DNA of 64,000 nucleotides from Alisma plantago-aquatica (lineage: Eukaryota; Streptophyta; Magnoliopsida; Alismatales; Alismataceae): the NCBI GenBank assembly GCA_963693085.1, contig OY856409.1, positions 244,821,558 to 244,885,557 on the forward strand, read 5' to 3'. How positions within the stretch are numbered: the first letter of the stretch is position 1; every line of letters starts with the position of its first letter. A model generated the notes under the pieces. The model was given only the letters and a program-made list of their open reading frames with translations. It was not told where the DNA came from and made no database searches. The position numbers and the translations under genes are program-made. Positions 35,413 to 48,048 of the stretch are shown piece by piece.

Positions 35413-38400
35413 ATGCCTCCTAAGCTTGCCTCCCTTAGTAGCATAATGAAGAACAACCCTGCAACAAAAAATGCTTGCAATGATTCATTGGATGGTGGAC
35501 TAGGTGATACATAATTTCACTTTTGTAAATATTCTGTTAAGTGGGTAGCCGCTTTTTTATTAACAAATATTATTTTATAAGGTAATGCAACAAAAAAACA
35601 AAGGACATCACATATTTCAATTGAGGATGATGCATCCCACTTGTTAGGAGGTACCTATAATTCAAGCTTAGTTATATGCTTTCTTATACTACTTTCTATT
35701 TGTGTAATTTTAACTCCCCATATCTTTATAATTTATATTGGGTGAAGAAAACCAACAAGTTAGATATTCATTGAAGCCCTCTCTTCATGATGATGTAGTC
35801 ACTTCTTCAAAAGGTACTTTTTGTCGAACATTAACTATGTACCTACAATATATGTTGTTAATGTTAATTTATTTAACATTGTTAGATTTTATATTATCAG
35901 GAAAAGAAAGACAAAGGGTCAAATCTAAATTGGAAAGGGCTAAATATTCATTACAATCATCTCAATTGGATGGCAAACTTTGCCCTCCACCATGTATTTT
36001 TGCTTACTATGTTTTATTTTGAATTTCACGGGAGATGTCATTAACACTTGTATTCTCTATCATATATAGCTAGTGAGCAAAGTCAGAGCATGAGATCTTC
36101 AATGCAAATATCTTTGGTAGGAGATTCCTCTTCAGGAGGTACTTTTACTTTAACACACATTACACTTACAAACATCTAGATGATTTTTTTTATCTTTTTC
36201 ACCTAATATGGTAGTGAATGAGAGGAGACAACTGATCAGATCAACACCTCAAGCCTCTTTTAAGGGTGATAAAATCCCCACATCAGAAGGTATTTTTGTT
36301 TTGTTAAGTTATATTCTATATTACACTAGAGTGTATGCTATTTATGCCATTAACATCATACGAATCTATCATGAATAAGTGAACAAAGGGAATGCTCCAA
36401 ATATTCGTTGTAATCATCTAAATGGATGGCAGACTCCACCCTCCACCATGTATATTTGTTCAACTAAGTTTTGTTCTAAATTGCACTAGTGATGTCATTA
36501 AAACTAGTATTCTCTATCATATATAGCTAGTGAGAAAAGTCTGAGCATGAGATCTTCAATGCAAATATCTTTGGAAGGGGATTCCTCTTCAGGAGGTACA
36601 TTTACTTCAATATGCATTACACTTATAAACATTTAGATGATTTTTTAATCTTTTTCACCTTATGTGGTAGTGAATGAGAGGAGACAACTGATTAGATCAG
36701 CACCTCAAGCCTCTTTTAAGGGTGATAAAATCCCCACTTTAGAAGGTATTTTTGTTTTGTAAAGTTATGATCTACATTACACTAGAGTGTATGCTAGTTA
36801 TGTCATTAACATCATAAGAATCTATCATAAATAGCAAGTGAACAAAGGATACACCTTTCAGATAACTAGCAATAAATGCTAGTTATGCCCGCATCCTTTC
36901 AGAAGGATACACCTTACTCTTTTGCATGTACCTTTTCTGGCATCCATCTTACACTTATAAGCATGTTTGTGATGATGAAGTTTTTAACTCCACTAATTTT
37001 TTAATAGAGAATGGAGAAAAAAATAAACTTGGATATTCGTTGCAAACATCTGTCAGGGATGAAAGGCTCACCCCTCTAAAAGGTATAGATGGTACACTCA
37101 CTTGTCTATGTCAAATACATTTACTAAAATCTAAAAATATTTTGTAGTGAATGAACAAAGACAAAATATTAGATCATCAGTCCGAACACCTCTAAGGGAT
37201 GACAGACTCCCCCCTATAGAAGGTATATTTATTCAAGCTTAGCTTCATTCTATAATACACTAGATTTTATGTTGGTACGCTATTAACAACATATATCTCT
37301 ATCATAAATAGTGATTGAGCAAAGGAGGAATTGTAGATCTTCATTGCATGCATCTGTCCAGGAGGATAGACTTTCCCCTCTAAGAGGTGATGCCATTGAA
37401 ATATACATGGTACATTTACATGTTTATGTCAAAGACATTTATTAAAATCCAATTTTTTATAGTGAATGAACAAAGACAAGATATTAGATCATCATTGCAA
37501 ACACCTCTGAGGGATGACCGACTCTCCCCTTTAGAAGGTCTATTAAGCTTAGCTTCGTTCTATAATACACTAGATTTTATGTTTGTACGCTATTAACAAC
37601 ATATATTTCTATCATAAATAGTGAGTGAGCAAAGGAGGAATTATAGATCTTCATTGCATGCATCTGTTCAGGAGGATAGACTTTCCCCTCTAAGAGGTAA
37701 TGTCATTTAAATGTACATGGTACACTTACATGTTTGTGTCAAAAAAACAATTATTAAATCCAATGTTTTTATAGTGAATGAACAAAGACAAAATATTAGA
37801 TCATCAGTGCAAACACCTCTTCGTGATGACATAATCCCCCCTTCAGAAGGTATATTTATTCAAATTTGCTTCATTCTATATTATATTATAGTTTGTGTTG
37901 GCATTCCACATGTTAAGTGAACATGGTACAATTACAGGTATGTTTATTCCCACTAATTTTTTCTAACTCCATTTCTTTTCTAATAGTGAATGATCAAAGG
38001 CACAATTTTAGATATCCATTGTAAACATCTCTACAGAATGATAGAATCCCCCCTCTAGAATCTAGATCTTCAATGCAAATACCAATGCAGGATGATATGC
38101 ACCATACGCCAGAAGGTATCATTGATCAACTAAGTCTTTATCTATGTTACAATTCACTAATATTTACACACTTCTCATATAGAAGGAATATGTCTTCATG
38201 CTTGGAATAAATGTATACTATGACTATAATACTTTCATTGTTTGATGTTAATATTTATCAGATATCAACATTTGTCCCATAAAAAAACGATCTACAAGGG
38301 GGGACTACTTTGAAAGCAGTTGCTCCTATGAATGGTAAAAAACACAAGTGTTATGTTCATGACGATGGAAGGATTGTTGGTCCTGGAAGGCGCAAATTGA

Positions 38401-40060
38401 GTAGCTTCTTAGGAATTTTAGCACACAACCACTGTCTATTTTCAATACATAAAGAGTGGGGATTAGAGCATGAGTCAACAATAGATCGTGCGATGGCTGA
38501 TGTTCATGTTAGTAGTCCGTACTCATTTATCTTTTGATGGTCATTACATTGGCTTTGTTTATCACCATAATATCTAGTTTTTTTTTCATTTGTTTTAGTG
38601 TTATCATGCATATTTGTCTTTTTCCATACAGCGTGACTATGACTTCTTCAATATGGATGAAACTCCATTGCTTTCGTATGGGGATGTAACAAATTTTGTT
38701 AAGAAAACAATCAACCAATAATTGAGGGATTTTTCGCAAACTACTAAAAAGCAAACTAGACCCTCATATCCCCATTGTTGAACAAGTGCATCCCTTAGAT
38801 AATCGAGTTCCTCCAGATCATTGGATGTCGTTGTTAGATCTTTGGAGTAAGGAAACAAAGATGGTATGATGACGTGATTGTGTCAACTTTTATATAGGTT
38901 TTCTATTTAATTCAGAATGATAATTATTCTCTTTAGACAAATAACGAGATTGTATAAATTGTAGTTGGAATCTTGCAGAAACAAAATAAGCCAGAGTGTT
39001 TTACATGCAACACATATATCAGGACAGATATCATTTGGTGAAAGACAAGATAAAGCGGTATGATCACTAACATCTTATACAAGGTCACTAGAATGTGTAA
39101 TTTATAAAATATATTGTGCATGTCTTCTTAGGAGAAAGATGGTGTACTAATTCCAATTGTAGAAACATACCTGAATTCTCACAAAAAGAAGAATGGAGAG
39201 TACTTAAATGAGAAGATAAAAGGGATTTGTGTAAGCACATGTGTAATAAAAGTTTTTATATATTATAAAAGGAACTAGACTTATGATTTTATATTGTAGG
39301 AAAAGATAGAAGTAAGGAGTAGAGAGTTGGGTGTGGAAAAAGCAAAAACCACATTGGGTTTCATATCAATGGTTGATGATGCACATGGATCTCATCATGG
39401 TGGATATGAAAGAGGGTTAAGTGGAGGCATTACAAGAAGGAACTTGAAGAAAAAATGCTAGATGAAAAATCCAACAAGATTGCAACAACAGCTTGGAAAT
39501 CACAACTAGAAGAAAAAGACAATCAAATTAAAGAAAAAGACCATCAAATCAAAGAAAGACCATGAACTTGAAATTTTGCGTGCTAAAGTGAAACTACTTG
39601 AGTGCCAAGTAAGATTGATATTTCTATACATCATTGTTTACAAATTGAAACTGGTTGCATTTATTGACAAATATTTTATCATGGTTTTTAGGGAAATTTT
39701 GCAAATCATGAGATTAACTATCATGCAGCAACACATGCGTTGGTATGTTGATAATTTTGTATGATTTTCCTGGAAAATATCCTTTCTTATAACTTAATGT
39801 ATCATTTTGAAATCTCATTTTAGGATGGGACAGATTATGATTCTCTTATACATGTGCAAATTGAATCTGACTTGGTAAGTGGGACAAATAATTTTGACTT
39901 GTAAAAGACAAGAATTTTAATATGTTTTTTTAATCAGGATGAAGCTAACGATCCAGTAATGTCTTCTAAGATTCAGAGTTTGTCAACACATTTAAGTAGA
40001 ACTAATTTGACTAGGATGTTATTTCATGATCATGTCAACAATTCATCAACATTTACTTAA
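35413..40060 (+). pseudogene. Second CACTA gene (Transposase_24/Ptta-like), multi-exon, decayed
   Basis: Proposed exon 1 is 35413-35503 (MPPKLASLSSIMKNN, donor GTGATA), then an array of mini-exons to about 38095. Next come exon 38262-38507 (KKHKCYVHDDGRIVGPGRRKLSSFLG, HKEWG), an exon from 38632 (DYDFFNMDETP) and further exons with VPPDHWMSLLDLWSKETKM, ATHISGQISFGERQDKA, DGVLIPIVETYLNSHKKKNGEYLNEKI and a C-terminal Lys/Glu-rich coiled coil. The VPxDHW...THxxGxxSF...Y...HxKKNGEY pattern is that of plant Ptta/En-Spm second proteins. Lesions include an extra G in the G-run near 38298-38303 and in-frame stops, one at 38718-38720. This class of protein is thought to bind element DNA. Exon structure is inferred from splice-like sites and phase. 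Confidence 0.6.
35582..38095 (+). repeat. Tandem array of phase-1 mini-exons
   Basis: About fourteen related exon-like units, for example 36215-36289 and 37775-37849 (75 nt each), others starting near 35740, 35901, 36070, 36527, 36673, 37012, 37150, 37313, 37463, 37623 and 37987. Most are preceded by a tag-type acceptor and followed by a gtat-type donor. Each encodes about 25 residues of the type VNEQRQNIRSSVQTPLRDD..PP.EG. All start and end in phase 1, so any number can be included or skipped in frame. Introns are about 70-100 nt. Blocks have re-duplicated: 35900-36370 with 36370-36830, and 37310-37610 with 37620-37770. Confidence 0.7.
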
Positions 40061-41544
40061 CATTTCTTACTAGTATCGAACATTTGGGACAAGTAAAAGA
40101 GTTCTAGGTCCTAATGTTGGAACATGATGCAATAACACCATTGGATTTTTGTTGGAATCATCTTTTTTTGGGTATGAAAACTTTCCTCTTTGCTTAAGTA
40201 TCACATAAGATTTTTTTTCTCTTTTAATATCTAATTTTGGTTCTATTAGTTTTTTTGGCATGTCTCTAAATCATTTATTTTCCCTCAAGAAGGAAGTATG
40301 GAGGATGGGATGACTTGAAGTTCATAATTTTTGGAAGGCTTGGTCATTTTTGGGGAAAGGGGATGACATAGTAAAGGGGATGACTTGCATTTCATGGATT
40401 GTTGACATCATTAAGTTTTTGGGTAAGAATTTATATTTCTCTTTCGTGAATAATGATACAATATTGAAAAATAATGCGCTAAAAAAATAGTGAAATTTTA
40501 CTTTCAGTAGGTAAGTGGTTGAAGGGGATGGCTAGAAGTTGATAATTCTTGGAGGGCATGGCCATTTTGGGAGAAGAAGGATGACTGCTTCAAGGTCCAT
40601 TTCTACTTATATTAAGTATGTTATTCTAAATAATTGTGTGTTTCAAATGTATTTAATCAATGATTATAATTATACGGAATGGACACGTGAACTCATGGTA
40701 TGGAAGAATTATAACAATCCACATTATTTATAGGCATGACTCTAATCTAATTAGGTCTGATTCAATACATGTTAGTATTGTCTGGGTAAATAGTATGTGT
40801 TATTAGTTCAAGTAATGTCTTTTTTTGCTTTAATAGGCATAATTTGGCATAACTAGATATGCATTTTCTTTGTTAATGATAGCTGAACTTATATGGAAAG
40901 CTACAAATGACACCGAGTGAGTGCAAATGTGTACCTTTTATTATATATATGTTTGATTTTGCATTTTCACTACAGTGGGTGCAGGGCAAAATGGATCCTT
41001 TGTTGATGTTGGTTGCTTGAATTTTAGACACGACAGTGAATAGTTGTTGCTTGCTTTCTCCCAATCCATTCATCATGCCTTCCTATGTCACTTTGTTGGA
41101 ATAAGGCCTCCATTCAAACCCACACTTGGTGAAAATGAGCTGCTCACACATAGATGGGTGAGCAATGAGTGGGGAAGTCGGGAGGAGGGGATGGTTTAGG
41201 ATGGATGGGGTAGTTGGAGAAGGAAGGTGCAGTGGGATTGTGAGTTGTGGTAGAGATCTGGAGGGTGTGATAGAAGGCTGCAACATTGCACCGAGTAGCA
41301 GCTACATCATCTTCCTGTTACTGGCATCAAGACTGAAGATGAGAGGGTGGATCAAACTCTCTTGTTTGATTTGGCCATTCAATTTTTTAGTAATTCGTAC
41401 CATTCAATGTTAAGCGGTTTGTTTTACTTGATCAGACCAAGACCTTTGAGCAAAAGTATGAGCGTGCTTGTATTATAGTTATGGGAATAACCCTAACAGC
41501 ATGTACAACCCCGATCCTTACACAAAATCGATTATGTTGTAGTG

Positions 41545-43659
41545 CATATTGTGTTTCTTCAATTCTATATAAGTATTTATCTGATTTGATTCATATATTC
41601 TAGCTACCTATTTATACTTCTTTTACAACTAAATCTGTTTCGAATATGTGTTGTAGGTGAAGAGTAATGTATTTGTGTTAGTTTGGCCATGATCTCAAAG
41701 ATGGAATGTTCAAAGTATGGATTGAAACTAGCTTATCAAACTAGAAAAGTTGCAAGAGAACTAACCAGAGCTGCTATGGTGATGGATAATGTCAGATTTA
41801 CATGTATGATGTTGGTCCGTTTATGTAGTTCTTGAGTTTGTAAAATGTTGCTTGATTCAGCAACAGAACAATGCACATTTTGTCGTGTGAATCTGACATT
41901 GTACATGGGAAACTGAATGTAATGTTTTCTGATTACGTGAATTATTAATAAATTATATTATTTTCCCAGTGCTTTGTGAGAGTGTCATGCTCCTTTTATT
42001 GGTGTCTTGAGCACAGATCTTGATTCAGTGTTTGATGCAATCTAATTATAAAGTATGTTATTACTCAAATGATCATGAGAAGAAAAGGATCTGCATGTGC
42101 TGTAATTTGAGCTCGTTCTGTGTTGTTACAGGGAGGGCACACGGTCTACAACTATTGATGTAGAGTAGCTTTCTTATTATTAAAATGCCATGTTCTACTG
42201 TTGTTAAACTTACTACTTCCATCACAGTAGATCGTGCATCATGTTCTACACCTCCAAATCCCACATCAACGTTCTACAGGTGAATTACATTCTATTTTAT
42301 TGAATATAGACCATGTTCTTTGTTCTACTTTTCTGGATATAGAGTGTGGACGTTTTTTCTCTAGTGGGTTTCCTTGTTGGCGAGGAAGCGGCGTCGGGTC
42401 TGACAGACTAGCAGTTGTTGGAGCATCGTGGAGATGCTGAGGGTGGTTCTGTTGTAGGTCTGTGTTGGCATCAAGACAATGGACTGCCGAGTTCCCTGTG
42501 TTGCAGATTGGTGATGGCACCTGTGGGCCGGGGTAATTGTAGGTGGGGCCGAGAAAGAGAGGGATACCTCTTAGGTTTCTCAGTGCAGCTGGTATTGCCC
42601 ATCGGCTAGGTTGGATGGTTGGCACTGGAGGTGGTGTTGTCAAAATCCCACAGGCGTTTTCCGGTCAGGGCGCTGTCCTCAGGTGTTGCCGCACTGGTGA
42701 ACAACGGCGGCAAGTTCCCAGTGCTGATCAAGGTCAGATTTGTCGCTACCTTCTTCTACACCGTTGTCCCAAGGATCCGAGCTCAACAATCGTTGACATT
42801 GAAGGTGGGAAATCAGGTGGCTTGCTCATCACTGGTCCCAGCACCATGGTCTGATCTAGCTTTGCTGGAGGTTCAGCAAGTCGGGGAGACTTGGCGGCGG
42901 CAGGTTCAGGGTGTTTCCAGGCTTGGTGTCTTGGTATCGTGCCCATGGTCATATAGCTGCCTATATAGGCTAGGGCAGGGTGTTAGGGTTCATGGGAGTG
43001 AAGGGGAGGATACTGCAAAACCGTCGACTACAACATTAGGTTGGGGGAAAACGCGAAGGTCCGCGGGACTTGCGGGAGGGGTGTTACGTCTCTTAATAAG
43101 ATATCAACTTATGGTGAATATCCTAATTAATTTGTCATTAATCCTCATATTACAATTAACTCCAAATTTGATAACTCCTAGAATATAATGCTAATTGCAT
43201 TGAGAATTTGACCGGTCATTCCATACTTATGGGGCTATATTCTAGAATATTAATGTTTGTCGTTCTATTTCTAGCATTGACTATTTAAGTTATCATCATA
43301 ATAGAACTAATAATGTGTATTTTAATATAATTGATATTTTCTATTAATTCCAAGCCGCTAGTATAAAAATCGAGAGTGCTTAATGCATGTGAGGCTAAGT
43401 CAAGATATCTAGGAATTAATGATTCCATTTGACATTGGAATGATTCATGAAGAAAGTTGAGGGAGCATTTTGTAAATATATCTCAATCGAAGATAATGAA
43501 TGCAAGAAGCTCGAAAGGAAGCTAATTTGTATTGAGGACTGTGAAAAAAGGATCATAGTAGTTGGGAGGAAGGACTTGATTGTAGTTGATAAAAAGTATT
43601 GAGAAATTTATGAATTATCACTCAAAATAGATTTGGTACCCAAATTTCAGTATGTTACA
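41545..43659. other. No gene recognised; GC-richer block 42350-43090
   Basis: The first part is AT-rich. Positions 42350-43090 are GC-richer with open frames lacking any domain, and include a ctatataggc string near 42961 that could be a TATA box of an LTR. No matching second LTR was found. Confidence 0.3.
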
Positions 43660-44141
43660 TGATTGGTTAAAAAAATCAAGCGAGGATATCTTGGGTTAAG
43701 TGAGGGGGTCCCTCATGGATGGGCCACGCGCCTTTGTTGGGCCCAAAAAGGCCGTCCCAAACACAAAAGAAAGGATAAATTTGAGTTAGAAATAACATTG
43801 AACCTGGTTATTTCTAATGAGTATATCTCTTTCATCCTTGCTCCTAGTTGAGAAAATTTTGATGCATTTGGAAACATGAGAGTGCCCTTTACCTATTGAG
43901 TACAAGTCTAGGAATGATAGAGACATGTATGTGAGATCAAAAGGAAAAGAGAGAGGTTGATAAATAACATAGGTGTAACCTTACTTTCATATCAAATTGT
44001 GTCAGTACTCATCATGTGGACACAAAATAACCTCAAAAATCATCAAAATGACTTGAAAATGAAATTGAGTAGAGCGAGAAATTAGTAAAAAGATGGATTC
44101 TATAACACATACTTGAGGATAGAGAAAATTTTGGGTTATCA
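43660..44141 (-). repeat. LTR-L 3' LTR fragment
   Basis: TGATTGGT at 43660 to GGGTTATCA at 44141 is a direct repeat of 63572-64000 (shared ttgggttaagtgagggggt, gataaataacataggtgtaacctta, and more). The minus-strand start would be TGATAACCC, and a purine tract (AAGGTGGGAGGATG) sits just inside. The rest of this LTR toward lower coordinates is not found, so this copy is truncated. Confidence 0.65.
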
Positions 44142-46185
44142 CATCCTCCCACCTTAAAATATATTTTGTCTACAAAATTAGCACAATCGTTTAACAAGAT
44201 TGAGAGTATCATATTCACAATCATCTTGATATTCCTCCAATATCAAAATTATATCAAAATTGAGCAATTGAGTATCATGGTCAAATCATAGTCACATTGA
44301 TCATCAACTCAGATAGATCATTACATAGATCACAAATTTGGAGAGATTATAGTATAAATCGTAATTTTTGAGAGATCATATGTTAGGTCAAACAAATAGA
44401 TCTCTTGAATCAAGAGTACAACATGACTTTCCATCCCAACATTTAGGGTTCTAGATTCTTCATTTTCCTAGGTGGGATTACACATCCATGATTCACTTTT
44501 CATATTTCAAAAATTCAAGACATTCATCATATTTCAATATTGTGATTTCTTGTTCAAGATCAATGGAAGGTCCCACCCTAGTCCTGAGATTTTGTCCCTT
44601 AGTCATAAATTTAGCAAGTCAACATGATAATCATTTCAAAATTTTGAAATTATAAGAACATGAAAATCATTAGTCACATATTGAGGGTGATCCCAAGATC
44701 CAAATAGGGTGATCATAGGAGTCAAATCAATATCAATATCATTAATCATGATTCAAGATTTCATAATGGGATGTAGAGTCATGCTTGGACATCAAATTCG
44801 TAGGTCCAAACATTTTGAAGCTAGGGTTTAGGTTCCTATTTAGACCTTAGGGGTGATCATTCATCCATATACATCAATCGAGAAACTATCGAGCGACATT
44901 TCATGGGATCAACATCAATTTCATGGTCATGGTATTCGTCGTTGATAAATTATATAGACCTAGGTCTTTCTAGGAAGTTAACCACAAGCTAAGTCAACAT
45001 CATCATATTTCAAGATCATCATCAAATTAAGATTTTAAGATCAAGTATCAATAGCATCATAGAATTAACCTAATAGGGACTTAGGTCAAGAAATGAAAAT
45101 ATGGTTGGAAGTAGTTACCTTCCCGAACTCTAAATAATCAACAAGATGAAAATTTAGAGGAGACATAAAAGGGATGTTATGTAGGTTAGGGAAGTCATAA
45201 GTCAACCACCACCCCAGTCGAGCAAATTAGTCTACATTGGTCATGAGTCGTCAAGCATGTCCAAATAGGGTGACTAATAATTGTCAAATCATACTTCATA
45301 GGGTCATGGTATCGAATGTCAAGATCATACTAGGGCAACCATACTTTAAGATTTTGCAAGATCAAGATCATCATTTCATTCCCTTCCAGTCAAGGTCAAG
45401 GTAAGTGTAGATTTTTGTAATCTAGGAGTCAAATTGAGAACTCAAGAGTTTGAGCATAATTGGATGAGATTGATATTTTGGTCCATCATATTATTCAAAT
45501 TGAATCTACAAAAAGCAATAATAGTCAATAGCATATTGGCCTCATGTAACTAGTCTGCACATCATGATCTAGGGGTCCAAAGACATGGTCATATCATAGT
45601 ATGTGGCATGATACATATCAATGGGGTGAGTTTTTCTTAGATATGTTTGAGGTTTGATCAAAATATGGACAAGATAGGTTTAAATCAATAGGGACCCCAT
45701 CAAACATGGGGTATAGAACATAAGTTCGACCTATATCACCAACATCAATGATTTACCTCAAACATAGAAAGCATTGATATCTAATCGGTAACATTGTGTT
45801 TGCATGAACTTTACACATGCATACATCACCTTCATGAGTACTTTCATTTATCAAATAGGGTCTTTCATTATAATATGAGATCATGGCATTATCATCTTGA
45901 TCAGCTTTCATGATTTCAAGTGAATTTTATTTTTCCCATGCATAAGCTACCCAAAATTGAGAAATCATGTGATTATTAGTCATGAGAGAAGAATCACATG
46001 AGGATACGAGAAGACTAACTAATCATCATCTACTTGGGTGGCTTAGGTGGTCCTTAAAGAAGGGATATTATGCTAGAAGACTCTCTAAATTTAAAGAAAG
46101 GATTTTAGTCCTCCCTCATGGGTTCTTAAGATGTGTTATGCATTAAACATATATATAGTCCTATGTGCATGGCTTTGATACCATT
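44142..46185 (-). mobile_element. Internal region of a non-coding LTR element
   Basis: About 2 kb between the purine tract beside 44142 and the primer-binding site at 46171-46183. AT-rich, with many atcaagatcat-like strings on the plus strand and no protein domain in any frame. Together with its LTRs it forms a large non-autonomous element on the minus strand that must borrow enzymes. Confidence 0.55.
46171..46183 (-). promoter_or_regulatory. Primer-binding site of the LTR-L element
   Basis: Minus strand TGGTATCAAAGCC, one mismatch from the initiator tRNA-Met complement, two bases from the LTR edge at 46186. Confidence 0.65.
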
Positions 46186-48048
46186 TGTTACAGAACTATT
46201 TGTTACCCTCACCCTACCCCCACTGACTATAGAGTTAGTGGTTGTAGGGTTTGGGCGTCTACCCATAGACTGGTACAAATATTTCAAACATGCAATATAT
46301 ATGTAGCAGTAGTAACAACAATGTATAACAAGATACAAAAAGGGGATAGGGAAGCATGCACCCATTTCTATTTCAATCATATCCCATTTGTGTTTCATTT
46401 CAAGGAGATTATAATTTTCAGTGAGGTGTTACTTCATTTGGAAACCACAAATTTGATAAGCAAAATATATCAATGTGAGTGCATTGAGTATGCTATGAAC
46501 AGTTTAAGAGTACATAAAAGTTTCTTGTCTAGAAACATCATAATATGCAAGAAGTAGAACAAGGAGAGGACAGGCAACGACATCATTTTATACATAGCAT
46601 GAATTACGTGCATTATATTTAAACAAAAATATATGGCCATCGGCCAACTTCCTTAAAGGTAGGGTATGTAAGCGTGCTCAAGATTAGAAAACCCTTTTTT
46701 ATATGTGAGGAACCTCAAGACCAAAGTCAATGAGCTAACTTTATTTCATTTGTGTCTTGTGCCCTTACCCTAAGAATTCAGGAAGGTACACATGGTTATA
46801 TATTGGATTTCTTGATATTATGTTCAAGGTTTGTAAACATACTATAATCAACATGAAAATAGTATCCATGGGGAACAATAGCTCAAACAAGTAATTATCT
46901 AGACAAGCATTCATACGAGCATACATATAAACAAGACAATATCATAGTATGATCAAGGTATTAAGTGTACCTTGAGAGTAGAGTATAAATTATGATACAT
47001 GAGTAAATCCCTAGAGAACTTCCAACCAAGGGAACCTAGAATGTAAAAAGACATAATTGGGGTCTTAGATCAATAGGTCGTTGATAATCTAAACACCATA
47101 TGAGTCATATGCATGTTTCCCTAGATCTAGGTTTCAGTTAGTTCAAACATAGTTTCCAGAGTTCCCAACATGCATGCAATGATTCCATATATCAAAAGTA
47201 TCAACATTAAGTCTCAAATCTAAGGGAATCATCCACATTAGATTATATATAAATGTGAGATCATTTCTCACTTGGAGTTAGGGAGACATGATATTTAGAT
47301 TTCCACCAAGGTTTAATCATATAAGATCATGACTAGTCATACTAGATCAATTCCATACAATAAGATCACATCTTCAAGTCATATGATCATGAAAGAGCAT
47401 ATGATAGATCATGTTGGATGCAAATGTATAGCATGATAGAGCTATTAATTTGAAGTTTTAAGATACATGTATAACATTTGAGCATGTTCTTACCAAGCAA
47501 GAAAAATATGCACTTATATCACACTAGGTGTTACATGTAGTCAATAGGGAACATTTGTTCACAAAATTGTCATATGAGTCCAACATAGGAGAAAGGACAT
47601 TTTCTTTGTTAAAAGTGGTATCAAACACCACAAACTTTATTAATTTCAAGATAGATGTCCATGTAAAATTTAATAATCATTATGCTACATTACATTAAGG
47701 CAAGTAATGGTAAATGCCCATATTTATGCCTAAAGGATGGGTACTTCATATTTTACATGGTAAACGTGGAATTTAGTACAACATATAGGTTAAAAGAGAA
47801 CAAGGAACAACATAGTTACTGATTTTTGAAGCTCTATCATTCCATAATGATAGATTAGAACAAAGTTACATGATTAGGTAAGGAACATAATTTCCATGCA
47901 AAAAGGGGTCACTTTTAGGTTCAAAGTGTAACATAAGTATATTAAAGTGACTCATTTCATGATTCAAGCTAAGATATGGATAAAAGTTATTGATCAAGAG
48001 TTTAAGATTGTTGTAGGAAGTAACAGTAAAAATTTGGAAGAAGGTGCA

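Larger units (their letters stand above)
30781..41544 (+). mobile_element. CACTA (En/Spm) transposon, boundaries tentative
   Basis: The content is clear: a TNP2-type transposase gene followed by a second CACTA gene in the same orientation. For ends, the only plausible pair in the flanks is CACTACAAAAAT at 30781 and the inverse ending GTTGTAGTG at 41536-41544. The termini share CACTACAA and then diverge. The flanking trinucleotides (aaa and cat) do not match, so no target duplication supports these limits. About 1.1 kb of left subterminal DNA and 1.5 kb on the right would fit the usual layout. Confidence 0.4.

Noticed and set aside
41083..41413. Open frames on both strands near the CACTA right side
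   Set aside because: Short, without domain, and mirrored on the opposite strand; no support as exons.
42619..43188. 189-codon open frame as a gene
   Set aside because: No recognisable domain, overlapping frames on both strands, and a position in GC-rich repeat-like DNA.
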